Assembly: GCA_963978905.1 (NCBI GenBank)
Contig: OZ022257.1
Location: forward strand, 6,086,965-6,150,964
Length of the DNA stretch: 64,000 nucleotides
Reading direction: 5' to 3'
Source: Trichostrongylus colubriformis
Lineage: Eukaryota; Nematoda; Chromadorea; Rhabditida; Trichostrongylidae
Each line of letters opens with the position of its first letter. Position 1 is the stretch's first letter. Shown piece after piece: positions 52,179 to 64,000 of the stretch. The notes below the pieces were generated by a model, which did no database searches, was not told where the DNA came from, and worked only from the letters and a program-made list of their open reading frames with translations. The position numbers were made by a program, and so were the translations under genes.

Positions 52179-55100
52179 GATATTTTTGTGCAGCGTATGT
52201 CATCGGTTATGTAATGCCTTCACCATAGGCTTAGGTGAAATCTCACATTCAGTTCGCACGCATTTCTTGCATTATTTATGACCCCTCTTTTGTTCTCCTG
52301 GTGTTTTATTTTCTGTTCTAGTGTTATAATGTGCTGAAGGGTGGCAAGTCATCAATGCAAACCGAGGGATGTAATTTTTGCCTAATCCTAGAAGGAGGGA
52401 GCTCGGTAATGGGTAAAACTATTTTAAATCTGAAAATTTTTTCAGATATCCTTTTTGTGGTAGAGGGCACTCCTCGGAGCCTCTTCTTACCATTTCAGGG
52501 TAACCAAAAAATTGCTCGACTCCCTGGGTTTTGTTTTTGTGTGCGACCCCCATAGTACATGAGCAGCGGGATATTGTGTTAACATAAGAAAATTTTTTTC
52601 TTAGTTTATGAACGGGGATCGCGACTCTGTCATGAGTTTTTCAGTTTTCTTCCAAGACTTTTTGACTCGATTTTTCTGCAAAATTTTTACGCCACTACGA
52701 AATGACTGACTCTTCATTTTGACACATTGGCCTATTGACATTGGCCCCAAGGGACCACGATCTCCCCAGCAGCTACGTCCTCGTTTCGTCCGGGCAACAT
52801 GCATACGAAATCAGAGCACTGGACACGGTCAAATGTGAGTTTATCCATTTTCCAGGAAGCATTTTTCATTTTTTTGCCTTTTTTGTTTCGGGGTTCCGGC
52901 TCATGAACTCATTTTTCTTCCCGATTGACCGAGTGGATTAGAATGCTATCCAAAATGTCCGACTAGTATTAGCGACAAGAGGGGGAGGTCATTGATGGGG
53001 CCGGCAAACGACTCGGGTTCGTGGGTGATGGATGGACATGCTTTGAGGGTTCGGAAGTTGAAATATCGTCCCTCTGTGTATTCGACCACCCTCCCGCTGG
53101 CGATTCTCAGCGATTTGCAAGCCGAGCATACACAATGACACCCGCCTTCTACATGCATACTTGAATATTACCATCCTCATCCTTACAGAGGTAAATGCCT
53201 CCTTTATGATGACTGTTTCCCTTTAAGTGTTTTTTATTGCCCTATCTTATTTACATTGTTTACCCAACAATCAGCAGAAGAATAACAATGGAATAAATAA
53301 AACATCAAATCGGGTGTTGGCTTTACTTGTCAGCTCAGTACTTAACAAAGCGCGAATTAATGTTTTCGAGCAGTTGATTTTCGGTAATTACATAAATTTC
53401 AATAGGCTAGGGTTACCCCCTTCGGGCATCAGATTTCACTGGTGGCAGTCAATCGGAGCGAAGTGTTCGCCATGAGGTAAGTAATTTCGACCCTGACCAT
53501 TGACTTATCGGATTTTGAGCTTTGAAAGCAACCAGAACCAGCGAAAACTAGGCAATTTAAAAAATCAAATTTTTACGATTTTTTAAAGTGTCGTTTTTCT
53601 CATGTGTTCATTTTTGTGTGCTTTACTCACTTTTATATACAGGATCCAAGCTCTGTACTCATAAACCTTTGTCAAAATAAAAAAAGTTGAATGTCCTTAT
53701 CACTGGCTCTCGGGAAGGTGGGGGAAGAAGTTGGAAACGAACAAAGCAGCGTTAATTCAAATTTTTCGTTCCCGAATTTCGGAAGCGCGACAGGTGAATG
53801 CGATTTGGCCTATACATACAGTGACTTGCGGGGCCAGCCGATTGAGAAGTCGGTGCTTTTATCCTCCCGGACGATCTGCTACCAGTTTACCCAGGACCCA
53901 GGAATGATGGAAGGCTTGGTTAGCCTAAGCGAACATTGATTGGGGTTTGATCCCAGCACCATGAGAGCGGGTGTGCGCGTCACTTGTCACTGCACCACCT
54001 CCGCCCTTAAATGATAAACTTGTCTTTAATTTTTTTGGTGGGGTGAGGGGGGGGGGCGTGCTGACGCAACAGGGTCATGCAGCAAGCTGCTGCATGGCTT
54101 GTGGGAGACGCCGGCTAGGCAACTTTCTAAGATCAGCTAATTTGTGACGAGCGTGTTTTGAACGGCTTGCGCGAAATTAAGGCGTTCAGCCAATATGTAC
54201 GTGATGGGCAATTTTTTTTCATTATGAGGTTCTCAATACGTAGCGTATCCATTGAAGACTGCTCAAGAAGCGGTTCTCTGCTCATAATTAATTTAAAAAA
54301 ATAATTAATTAGGGTTAAGACAATATCGTTTCGGTGTCTTTAATTCCTTTTGACAAGAAATTGGATATTTTTGCTGTTCATGTCTCCCTCCAATAATAAG
54401 CAAATTAATAAAATAAACAAATAACCACCAATGCAATATAAAGCTTCTTCTTCGTAATTCCTGCGGCAACTAAGCTCCTGGAGCCGACGAAAACACCATC
54501 AGTCAAGCCGAAGGATTTTCGTTGTCATCTCACGTTATTTCTAAATGCCCCCGTACTCTCCCTGCTTTTTCTTCATAGAATTCTCATTACTTTCTTCTAA
54601 AAAGCAAACAATTCATTTTTTGAATAGCGATAGAATGCAAGAAAAATGTCCCTAAGTGGTTAATCTACTCAAAACTATGATCGGCTTTGAGAGAGAGACG
54701 TTCCATTTTCTCAATCACCAGAACCTGCTTTCCACTTAATTTTCTCACAGTTATCGATAGCATTCAGTTTTTCTTTCTTCCTATTTTACCGCGAGTATTA
54801 ATTGAATTGAGGGAAAGTAATGTAAGTTGCAAATTTACTACGAGTGGAGGGTAGCCCAAGTCCTTTGTCTTGACAAGCTCTTTTCTGACATTTACATATA
54901 TTAATTAGAACAGTTGTGTTGAATTTTTCGAAGTCATTGATTACTAAAACAATGAACGATTATAATGAACTATCACTATTATTTGTATCTATGTGACTTT
55001 GAATTGATGGCTAAGTTATTAGTTTTTATAAAAAAAACTTCTAAAGGGCCCTGTGATAGAGTATTCGTTCGACATCCGTTTTGCATATGTACATGGAACA

Positions 55101-56135
55101 CATACCATCGAGCCAGAGCAGAAGAAACTAAACTATGAAATGTGGTACATATGTAGCCTGATAAGGTCCAATTGAGCAGGACCGTGCACAGTGTAACAGA
55201 TACCATGGCAGTCATTCATGTATGGGCGGAGCTCTCTGTAGGCGGAGCTATCGTGTAACAGAGAAGTCGCTGCAATTATGGATAGGACTCACTTTTCGTG
55301 TAGCAAGGATGTTGAACACAGCGCTTCATCCACATTGCTTGATTTTGGAGTGTACTTGGCTTTGATTTTTTCAAATCTGCGTTTTCGTGAATTTAGTTCA
55401 GCAGTCGGTGTCAGTTACATGAAAGGGATGGAGGAGGCTAGTGGAGTGTAAGTGGAAAAAAATCAGTGCGGGTGTGCTTTCTCTGGTACCGCCTTATGGA
55501 GCTTGTATTCCACGACAAGTTTAAGGTTTTCACTAAAAAGCTTTCAGCGGCTGCGGTCATCGTGGTGTGTGCGTGGATTCGTGACCTCATAATCTCCCAT
55601 CTTTCAAAGCTCGCGGAATGCTTCCATTCTTTCTGATCGCAACTGGGACTTCTTTCTTCATTTCTAACGAGACTGAATCAATGTGTCGGGGAATCACAGC
55701 CGGTGGCGGAAAGTCGTGTTTTGGGCTGGGAGGCTAATTCTGAAAAGTTTTTCTTGATCCCTGACACCCATGCACTTCGGAGAAATTTTGGGAGATGAAG
55801 ATGCACGTGCAGAAGGAAGTAGAAAGTGATAGCGGATGATCTAATATGGGTATCAGGTGGTATCTTTCGTTTGAAATTCAGATCGAGATTTTCTTAAATC
55901 AACCAACTTTTTCATCTGTGAAGTCTATCTGATTCCGAGTTATCCGCTAACCTACAAAACAGAGCATTGTGCATCAACTGATCCTCGCCACATCCAAACC
56001 TTTCCGCGACTTCTTGTTGTACTCGATGGTGCATGGCACATCCAGAAACAATTTACCCACATTGATAGTTTCATTTGATTTGCGCTTTATACTGCGCTCA
56101 ATATATTTGATTTCAGGCTCGCGTTCAGGGTAATC
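52179..56135. other. No gene recognised
   Basis: The GCCTAATCCTAGAAGGAGGGAG word at 52380 suggests a further MITE F/E fragment. G runs occur near 54047-54057. A frame at 53691-53939 (+) and one at 54979-55215 (-) show no motif. The TWK promoter presumably lies close to 56100. Confidence 0.4.
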
Positions 56136-59100
56136 ATGGCGCGATTCTTTTCACCCCATTTGATGCTCGTCGTCACTTGTGCACTGTACATCATCCTTGG
56201 AGCATTGATGTTTCAGAAACTCGAAGGAGAACATTTGAAAGTGAATTGCCAGTTGACGACCTTTTAATTTTGTCCTACTATTTGTACATGATATAGCTAT
56301 TGTAAAATTGCAGATATTGAATGACATCGATTCACTAATCAGCTCATTCAGGAAGTAAAGCGAGAACAGACTGAGAATATAGACAACAGTGCTCAATTGT
56401 ACATAAATCGACTATGGGATCTTACACAAGAGCATCGCGATAAGTACCAGGTCGAAAATTCTTTTGATTTGAAATACTTAAATATAAGTATCAGATGCAT
56501 AAGGCAGCGTTCATACTTTGCGTAATCGACGCGGCACCGGCAGCGACGGCGTCAATATGATAACGCGCTTTAGTTTCAGCGACCAACAGTACCGTATGAT
56601 GATCTTGGCGGGGACCGGCGAATTCGAATTTTGGATTAGTGCCAAAAGGCCTCAGTATCCTATTTTCACTGCCCCAGGATTCAAATTCGCCGGCTCCTCC
56701 CCACGATCATCATACTGTATTGTGGATCGCTGGAACTAGAGCGCGTTATCAGATTGACGCCGACGTCGGCGTCAAGCAATTGGTTGTGACGCCGTCGTCG
56801 TCGGTGCCGACGTTGGCTTCGCAAAGTATGGACGCGGCCTATGTTAAGATGTCTTGGTTATTATTTTTATTTACTTTTGATTTCCGCTTTTTTGATCTGT
56901 GTGCTGTTGGACCGAATCGCAGCATGACGTGCGGGTCCAGTGCAAGTTAGGGATGCTTTATGGAATTGAGTCCCCAAGTGATTTGCGCATCTTGCATCTT
57001 CTTTTACGCGTAATCTACTCAACTTAATTACATACGGCGCACGCATCCATTACATCGCACGCCGAATGGAGCGGTGCGAAATATTGTCATAAGGTTACAC
57101 ATACTAATAAAATATCGAAGTAACTATTATACATGGTATTGGTTTGTTCAGTCCATCGAAGAGCTAGTCGAAATGGTCAAAAGCAGTACAACGGATGAAT
57201 TCCATGATTATGTGGACACGGTGTTCACAGCTCATCGTGCGTCAAGGCATGGCTACGATGAGGTTTGTGGTCGTCTGGGGCCACCGTCAGACTTTGCGAT
57301 TTTGCGACCTTGCGATTTTGCGGCATCGCACTTTCGCAGAAGTCGCGGCATTGCACAATCTCAATGTCGTAGATTGTGCCATGGTGCGACTGCACAATAT
57401 CGCGCGAAAGTGCGATGTCGCAAAATCGCAAAATCGCTGAGTCTCAAAGTCTGACGGTGGTCTAAAACGTGACCCGGTGGATGCGTTGAATACGGCATCT
57501 ATGAGATTTACCGTTCAGGACGCTCCTACTTGGGATTTTGCAAATTCGGTATTTTTCACCACCACGATGCTTACGTCGATTGGTTATGGATACGTGGCAC
57601 CATACACGTTTAGTGGACGACTGTTCGGGGTCATCTATTGTCTTATAGGTGGGTCAGCCTTGATTTTGTTACAGGCATGGTGAGGTGCAAGGCAAGGATA
57701 ATAGGGCCGTACTCTGACTGATAATTTCGAGCGGCAGAGGCGTTAACGTTCACAGCTATCAGCATCGGGGTTCAAATATTACGGTAAATATCGCGTAGCA
57801 ACACCAGCCGCCGTGCAGTCCGTCCATTTGGAGGCGGAGTTACTGCGGAGAGGCTGGGCCGACATTTTGAAATCTCACCGGACGTGGTTCTACATCAATT
57901 TTGAGACTTAATTTCCTTTTCCACTACAATATTTATTTCATTGCCCCTCAAAGACGGGAAATGTAAAGAAACATGGATCTGGATACATCCTTATTGAAAA
58001 GTAGTGCCATCTATCAAATGTTATTTTAGTTCATTCGGAATTTCGCTGCAATCAATCACAAATTTCGGTTCCTTTTTCAAAAGTTGTACGGATCCCATAC
58101 TGAAATCATGACTACTCTTTTCAAAGGTATACCATTGACGCTGGTCACGGTAGCAAACGTGGCAAAATTTATTTCGGAGACGATTTTCTTAATTCACTAT
58201 GAGTTGTGGAAATACTGGATGAAATGGAAGGCAAGACGAAAAGGCGAAGAATTCAATAGTGAGCCGCTTTTTACTGAAGATGAAGACGAACAGGTAAGTT
58301 GGATCTGTTTTAGAATGTTGCGTAATGTAATGTTGTTTCGACTAAGTACGGCCAGAGGTTCATGGGTACGCTTACGGATCAAGTTCTTGATGCTTTTGAT
58401 GTTCTTGAAATCGGTGGTAGATGAGCTGCTTGAGTACGTCAGAAGCATCGCTTTTAGCACCAACTGGCCACACAAGCCTTTGCATAGACTCACTGCGCTT
58501 TCAATTTCTCGCAGGAATGTGGGTCACATTCATGGCGCAATGGGTAGAGGCTGATCAGTGTTGGACACTTGAATATTCCCGTCCACATTAAATGATTCGG
58601 CTTTTTAGTGAAGAAAGTGTGGTTAGAAAGTGTGGTTTTTTATGAAGAAAATGTGATTCGTTTGTTACAAGTATGGTTAGTTATGGGCAATTTGGTCCAG
58701 GGGGAGCGAAACCCGCACTTCATGCTTTCCGGGCATATGTGCTTATCCATTTTACTACCGACATCCCTTTCACTAAATTCAGCCTCTGAATAGTGTATTT
58801 ACCATTCAGATCCTATCAGCATTCGCACGTACATATAACGTGTTGAGCCGCGCCCAATATCAGCGCCGAACCGTGAAGCTGAAAGCTTAAAGGAATCGTC
58901 TATAGAAAAATCAGTTTCTTCGCTACCCTTATCATATTTATGTTGTATTTGCCTAATAAGGGCCGCATGCAAAGTTTTACACGAAAAATGAGAATTTGGC
59001 CAAGATACAGCTTCCTGAATCCTAGGGCGGGTGGGCGGGGTATCCGAGCAAAAGCCCGTCCCATCATCCGTCACGGTTGGAAACGGAGAGTGGAACTGTT

Positions 59101-62100
59101 TACGTGATTTTCTGCTCCTGTAATGCGTCTCCGACCGCGGTGGACGAAGGGGTGGTCATCAGCATGGAGGCCCCGCCCACCCCGCCAAGAATTTGGTGCG
59201 CTGTATTCACATTTTTTCGAGTTAAATTTTGCATGCGGCCCACATTAGGCAAGTACAACAGAAATGTGTGGAAAACTTGAAGGCTCATTTTTCCCTGGAC
59301 GATTCTTTCAAATAGATTTTGATTTAGATATTTTTGATTTTTATTGCTGCTGATTTTCGCCACAGGCCGCAATGCGCAAGTTGTTATAAGTAATCTGAGT
59401 TATGAGCAAAAGCTTCAGTCCCGGGCGGGACTTGAACTTTAAACGAATTTTAACTAATCCTGCTCGTTTAGGAAATATTGGACCGAGTAAAACTCGTCCG
59501 TTTTCCGCCGATTGTCGTGTTTCTGTTTGTGTTTCTCTACGGACTTCTTGCATCGTATCTTATTCAACGAAAAGAACAGTGGAGCTATGTGGAAAGCATG
59601 TACTTCACGTTCATTAGTATTCTTACCGTAGGTTCGTTATGCTAACTATGTACTACACAGCCGTACAAACAAACGGACCCTCAGTGCCTTCGATTCTTCA
59701 TTATCATCAAATCATTCAGGTTTTGGAGATTTCCGGCCGTCATCAAACAATCTCTGGACGACACTGGCTGTCGTTATCGGTATGTAGCCTGGAGTAATAG
59801 AACTGAGAATTACCATTTTTTGTTATAATTATAATTGAATTTTATTACATAGCATCGTTGTTGTGGTATTTTTTGCTTTGCAATTTGAAGAACCAAAGTT
59901 GTTTTTTTTTAAATTAAAAAAAAACTTCTCCACGCTAATTAACGAGCTGCTAGGGACTTTGAAGATGGATAGTCTCAGGGATTTGTTACTGATCCTCAAC
60001 TCGGTTATTAAAGGGATCGTCCAAGGAAATCTCAGTTGTTCTGCCATATATTCAAGTCGTAGACGCATACTATGGGCCATATATAACGATTTGCACGAAA
60101 AACAAGAATCCGCCTAAGGTATAGCCTTCTCAAAGTGGTGTACGACAAGGTGGGGCGTCGGGAGCGGGGACGTAGGGCTCTAGAAGCAAGGAGACGACGG
60201 TCACGTGGCCGAGAACGCAGGGTAGGAAGCAACCAATATTAAGCGCCAAAATTTGAATTGTGCTAATCCCGCCGACAGCTGTTCAAATGTTGCTTAGGAC
60301 AGGATACATCGACGTGACATACACAAACCCTTATTTGCATTGGTGGTTGCTCGGAGAGTACTGGAACGAGTTGCTGCTCTTCTAGATTCGCGATTTCTGC
60401 TTCGGAAAAAGGAAGTTCCTTGGTTTTTTTGTGCTTCTGCTCCTGAACCCTGTTGAAGTGATTTTGAAAAGAATCAGAATCTGAAATTTTCGTTGACCAT
60501 TCCTTCAAGCGCATACTGTAGCTGGTTATCATCCACTTCCACAACTAACAATGAACTTGTTCTGCGCTGCATCAAAGTATTTTTCGGCTATCATCCAATC
60601 ATTCATGGAAGGAATGCCCACACACACAACCTTCTTCCGTGCCGCTTTCCTTCCTCACGACTTCAGGCTGATTAGTGTAATTCCTTTTCAAATCTTTCTC
60701 ATCAGAATTCGCATAGCATCATATTTTGCTGTCCTTTGATGTTTCTCATGCTTCGCTGACAGCATTTTCCCTTGCGGTCGTTTATCATTTTAAAGTGTGA
60801 ACATGCTTCACTGTTCTTGCTTCGTTTGCTAAGAACAAGATACATCGGCGTGACATACACGATCCCTTATTAGGAGAGGTGGTACTCAACGTAAAGTTAG
60901 CGGAAGTGGATTCGATCCAAATGAATGTGTGCTAATGAAATATCACAAAAAGATGGTTATGAGCTTATCGTCAAGAAAAACCAGAATTTTAAAAGCATCT
61001 CTGCCATGAATTTGAAAGCAAAAAGTTACTTCTAGGCGGTGTGGTACTGACGACGATGTGTATGGATGTTGTGGGTCGAATGTACCTGAAAGAGATCCAT
61101 TATCTTGGTCGAAAACTCAAAAGTAGTAATCCATTCTATCTGATCAGAGAAGCAAAAGCTCGGTAATTCCCTTTGGTTGATTTCATACTATTTCTGTTAC
61201 TAAATGTGCCTTTTAATGGTGTTATTGCTTTTTTCATTGTTAACCTGTCGCTTTTATAGAGAGCCTCTAGGTGTTTTATGGGATCGCAGGTAAGCTGTAG
61301 CAGTTAGGCATGAAAATGAGTGTTCCGCACGTGGGTGATCCTTTGATAGCCGACTCTGAGCTGAATCTGTCCGCTGTGGACGAGTTTTTGATGATGGGCG
61401 TCGTTTCAATGAGGAAAAATGTTAATCGCGCCGTCTCCTCCACAGACAACTCGTCCGGATTGAGCGAGTGAATTTTTCACAGTTGAATATTTCAGCTTAG
61501 GATTCCCACAAAAGTTTGATGCGACTTGGAAGGAAATATTTTCCGTCAGGGGTTGCGACAGTTTAGGTATGGGGCAAGCACCCTTGCAATTGTGTTAGCA
61601 ATTCTGAGTGAAAGCCGCATGCATGGCGCAATCGAGAAGGACTGATCTTACCAATCATTGTACTGGGGACTTCATTTGGAGAAAGGTCTCGGATCAAGGC
61701 CCTCGTGACCAGAGAGATGTCCGCAAAGAATTTTTCAGGGCTCACTGGATCTCGATGATTGCTTTAATTAGTATATTGACATGCGGACATTCCGTCACAG
61801 CAGCTATATGACCCCCAGTAACTGCACGGTTTTGCTGTGAAATGCTGTTCTGTCAATTTACCTAGGCCTAGCTCCCATTATTAGCTTTCTGCTCTTGCTG
61901 TAGATTCGGAGACACTGACGAATACGAGGGTGATCTTTCCAGGAGACGACGTGCCGCAATGGCCTCATTGTTGGCTCAAATGGCCAGGGGAATGATATTT
62001 GCCCACAGGGATTACAACGAATTGTCACGAAAAAAATCGAAGAAAAAGCGAGTGAAGCGACGTGGGAGTCATGTTTGTAAGTTCATTTAAATGCAAATTC

Positions 62101-64000
62101 CGAGGGCACGTGCGAAACGGAGGTTGAACTACTTGTTTGCTTCTTCCCCCCAAAAAGTTTTTTCAAATACGATCTCTTTGCTTATAATTATTTATTTCTT
62201 TCTGTACGAATTTGAGTAATAAATAAGTAATGGTTTAAGTGAGTCAATCAAAATTGGCGACAAGCAACAGCCGACCGCCAAGTCCTCCGAACTTCCTACA
62301 AATAAAGATTTCTGCGCAGAAAAATTTTATGACTTTGTTGGTAATTTGATTAGTAAATTAGTCTAATTAACCAAGTAAAATCATGAATATAATTTGTGGC
62401 AGGACCAATGGCCTGTGATCATTAAAAAGAGCGTGTGTTTTCAGTACCGAATGAGAAATTCATGTTCGCTCGTTTACCTCCTGATCCTCCGTCGGATTGC
62501 CAGGTAAAGCGTTTTCATTGACGTGTACAACTTTTTGGTGAGTAATTTCCTTGATAGAACGTGAAAGCAATCGTCCGCGGAAGTCCAAGTTTTTTCATTT
62601 TATACATATTTTTGTTACACATATTTGCTCACAAAGGGCCACTTCACATGCATTTATAACAATCCAACTGAGATAGAGCCCTTCAAAGTGCGGACGACCA
62701 GGTGGAGTGATCGAGTGAGTTTGGACGCTAGAGAGCTGCGGAGCAAAGAGGCGACGCTCATGTGGGCAGGGATGCAGAGCGAGAAGCAAATCAAAATTGG
62801 GCGCGAAACTTTGAATTGTGCTCTGGCAGCCGACTGCTGTTCGAATATTGCTCGGTGGGAAACCAAACGAATTCAAACGAGTTGCTCTTCTGACAGCTTT
62901 TTAATTTCTGCTTTGCAATAGAGAAAATTTCTCGGTTTTTTCGTGTTTCTGTTCTTGTAGTGTGTCTAATAGAGTGTTTCGAGAGGAAGCGGAATCATAG
63001 ATTTCCGTTGACGATTCTTTTGATATGCTCTTTATCTGGCTTCTGTTTCTGGACGAGTTACGATTCGGAGGAAATGGGTGGAGCTGTCCGGTGGACGGTA
63101 TTGGGATTTGTGGTTCAGTCGCACATCAATGCATCCGTTGAAATAGAGTTACATATCTTGAAAAATGTATCTGATATTAGTAATGGCTTTGAACAATTAC
63201 CGTATTCTTGATCATTGCGGTACTGTTTAATAATCATTCTACTTCAGGTAATAAGTACGTCTGCGTATTCTGTTCGAATTGCATGGGCACCAGCATTCTC
63301 GACCGACTCGGATCTCACCTATAACATTCGCTATCGCCTTAAGTGCGTTTATACTTCATCGTGATTCACCGATCCACATACAGAGGATGTGTAGACTTAT
63401 GTCAAATTACCGCTTTGCGACGTCGCATTCATGGCGCCATCAGCAGAGCTTGCGGCGGTCGGTTGGGGCTCCGTTCAGGATGCAAGGGTCTGGTATCGTG
63501 GGGGTCCTTTAAGAAAGAGCTGTTTATCTCATCAATATCTGAAAACAAGGCTTTTGTGCCCTAAAAAGTCAAAATAGTAACATTAAACTGAAAGGAACGA
63601 TAGCATTACATGATAAAAATAATAATTGATTCGGGCGTAAAAATCCAAAGAGTGTATGGCAACAACAGCAGTCACACGCGAAGAAATTGGCGGCGCCGCT
63701 CGCCTCGCGCGGTCGTGCGAAAAGTCGACATAAGTCTACACACCCATATACAGATGAGCATCGCTCCTTTCACTGTGACTTTGCATGACAATATTCTTCT
63801 TTACGTAAAATTCTGCTTGGTTTACTCGTTCAGTTTCCATGGAGCAAAGATCAGAAAAAGCACTTCACGCTCATGATTAGAAAAAGAACATCGCCGTGAC
63901 ATACACAGCAATTTGTGCATAGATTGCCATTTAAGCGCCATCTTTGGTTCCATCAAAAATATTTTAGCCGCTTGTGAAGTGAACTTTTTCAGACATAACG
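56136..64000 (+). CDS. TWK-type two-pore-domain potassium channel with FN3-like C-terminus (partial, runs off the window)
   Basis: Exons: 56136-56240, 56343-56450, 57152-57262, 57450-57648, 58127-58293, 59472-59631, 59720-59779, 61036-61162, 61260-61289, 61904-62076, 62445-62503, 63248-63342, and probably 63993 on; all in phase, 433 residues to the end of the eleventh exon. It is a plasma-membrane leak K+ channel. Landmarks: membrane span 1 at residues 8-28; pore 1 TSIGYGYVAP (GYG at 153-155); span 2 with LIGIPLTLVTVANVAKF; span 3 about 243-261; pore 2 TVGFGD (282-287); span 4 about 296-316; then a basic cytoplasmic tail (SRKKSKKKRVKRR). From about residue 424, PPDPPSDCQV and then SVRIAWAPAF and LTYNIRYRLK match the first strands of a fibronectin type III domain, unusual for this family. 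Exon 4 uses an acceptor inside a MITE. Leader acceptor-like GCGTTCAG precedes the start. Confidence 0.88.
56503..56839. mobile_element. MITE family B, copy 2 (in TWK intron)
   Basis: GGCAGCGTTCATACTTTGCG and the right CGCAAAGTATGGACGCGGCC are inverted. Inside, GAATTCGAATTTTGG and CCAGGATTCAAATTCG form a further inverted pair. Confidence 0.85.
57279..57462. mobile_element. MITE family A, copy 3, nearly coextensive with a TWK intron
   Basis: GGCCACCGTCAGACTTTGCG at the left matches CAAAGTCTGACGGTGG at the right over 16 bases. The interior is a long foldback of GCGATTTTGCG words. The intron it fills is 57263-57449, so the donor is 16 bases outside the left end and the acceptor AAAG is within the right terminal repeat. 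Confidence 0.85.
58886..59312. mobile_element. Long foldback element, family H (in TWK intron)
   Basis: The arm with TTGCCTAATAAGGGCCGCAT is mirrored by ATGCGGCCCACATTAGGCAA, and GGCGGGTGGGCGGGG by CCCCGCCCACCCCGCC. The outer ends are GGAATCGTC and GACGATTC. Non-coding, 427 bases. Confidence 0.75.
60165..60515. repeat. Dispersed repeat family I, copy 1 (in TWK intron)
   Basis: Shares, in order, AATTTGAATTGTGCT, GACAGCTGTTCAAATGTTGCT, GAGTTGCTGCTCTTC and TTTCGTTGACCATTC with the copy at 62700-63035. Confidence 0.65.
62700..63035. repeat. Dispersed repeat family I, copy 2 (in TWK intron)
   Basis: Corresponding words are CTTTGAATTGTGCTC, GACTGCTGTTCGAATATTGCT, GAGTTGCTCTTC and TTCCGTTGACGATTC. 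The closing GACGATTCTTT is also the outer end of family H, so H and I may be related. Confidence 0.65.
63385..63746. mobile_element. MITE family G, copy 2 (in TWK intron)
   Basis: GGATGTGTAGACTTATGTC and the right GACATAAGTCTACACACCC are inverted. It shares GCTTTGCGACGTCGCA and GAACGATAGCATTACATGATAA with copy 1 and is about 130 bases shorter. Confidence 0.8.

Noticed and set aside
53691..53939. 82-residue plus-strand frame
   Set aside because: No domain, no splice-compatible neighbours and no start context; treated as chance.
53930..54005. GGTTTGATCCC resembling a pol III B box, possible SINE
   Set aside because: No A box at suitable distance, no poly-A or target duplication seen.
1..64000. 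CRISPR arrays, bacterial operons or phage genes
   Set aside because: No regularly spaced short direct repeats, no Shine-Dalgarno-led ORF clusters; gene structure is eukaryotic throughout.

Overview
The window reads as nuclear DNA of a parasitic-type clade V (strongylid, hookworm-like) nematode. Supporting signs are many short introns with GT donors and T-rich TTTCAG-type acceptors, acceptor-like sites just upstream of start codons (trans-splicing), nematode gene families (serpentine chemoreceptor, TWK potassium channel), a heavy load of short inverted-repeat elements, and a BEL/Pao retrotransposon. The species itself cannot be named from the sequence. Exon models were assembled by hand from splice signals and reading frame. 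In most genes every junction keeps phase, which is the main support for them.

Layout. 1-6.8 kb is gene-poor and holds a deleted mariner element and several foldback (MITE-like) elements. 6.9-8.2 kb (+) is an ACOT13-type thioesterase. Tail to tail with it, 8.3-12.6 kb (-), is eIF2D. A same-strand cluster follows: an 89-residue secreted cysteine-rich protein (13.0-13.5), ribosomal stalk protein P0 (13.6-14.7), complex I subunit NDUFB6 (15.4-16.8) and a 674-residue coiled-coil protein with OFD1-like features (17.1-20.7). Some gaps in this cluster are only about 100-240 bases, as in nematode operons.

21.7-29.9 kb is an apparently complete BEL/Pao LTR retrotransposon on the minus strand. Its two 424-base LTRs look identical, it has a 5-base target duplication, an intact 1847-residue gag-pol, and two further ORFs: an envelope-like glycoprotein that looks C-terminally short, and a coiled-coil protein with nucleocapsid-type zinc knuckles. 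It landed about 55 bases upstream of the start codon of a PXYLP1-type 2-phosphoxylose phosphatase gene (29.9-36.9). Next come an ATG4 autophagy protease (37.9-43.4), a repeat-rich stretch with a duplicated segment, a two-exon 7TM chemoreceptor (47.7-49.7), a gene-free stretch with a complete G-rich-ended MITE, and a TWK two-pore potassium channel (56.1 to beyond the right edge) whose C-terminus runs into a fibronectin type III-like sequence.

Most recognised genes are housekeeping (translation, respiration, autophagy, proteoglycan synthesis, lipid metabolism). No single pathway links them. The most unusual items are the small secreted protein with a chemokine-like cysteine layout, the extra nucleocapsid-like ORF of the retrotransposon, a TWK intron almost coextensive with a MITE, and the TWK-FN3 fusion.
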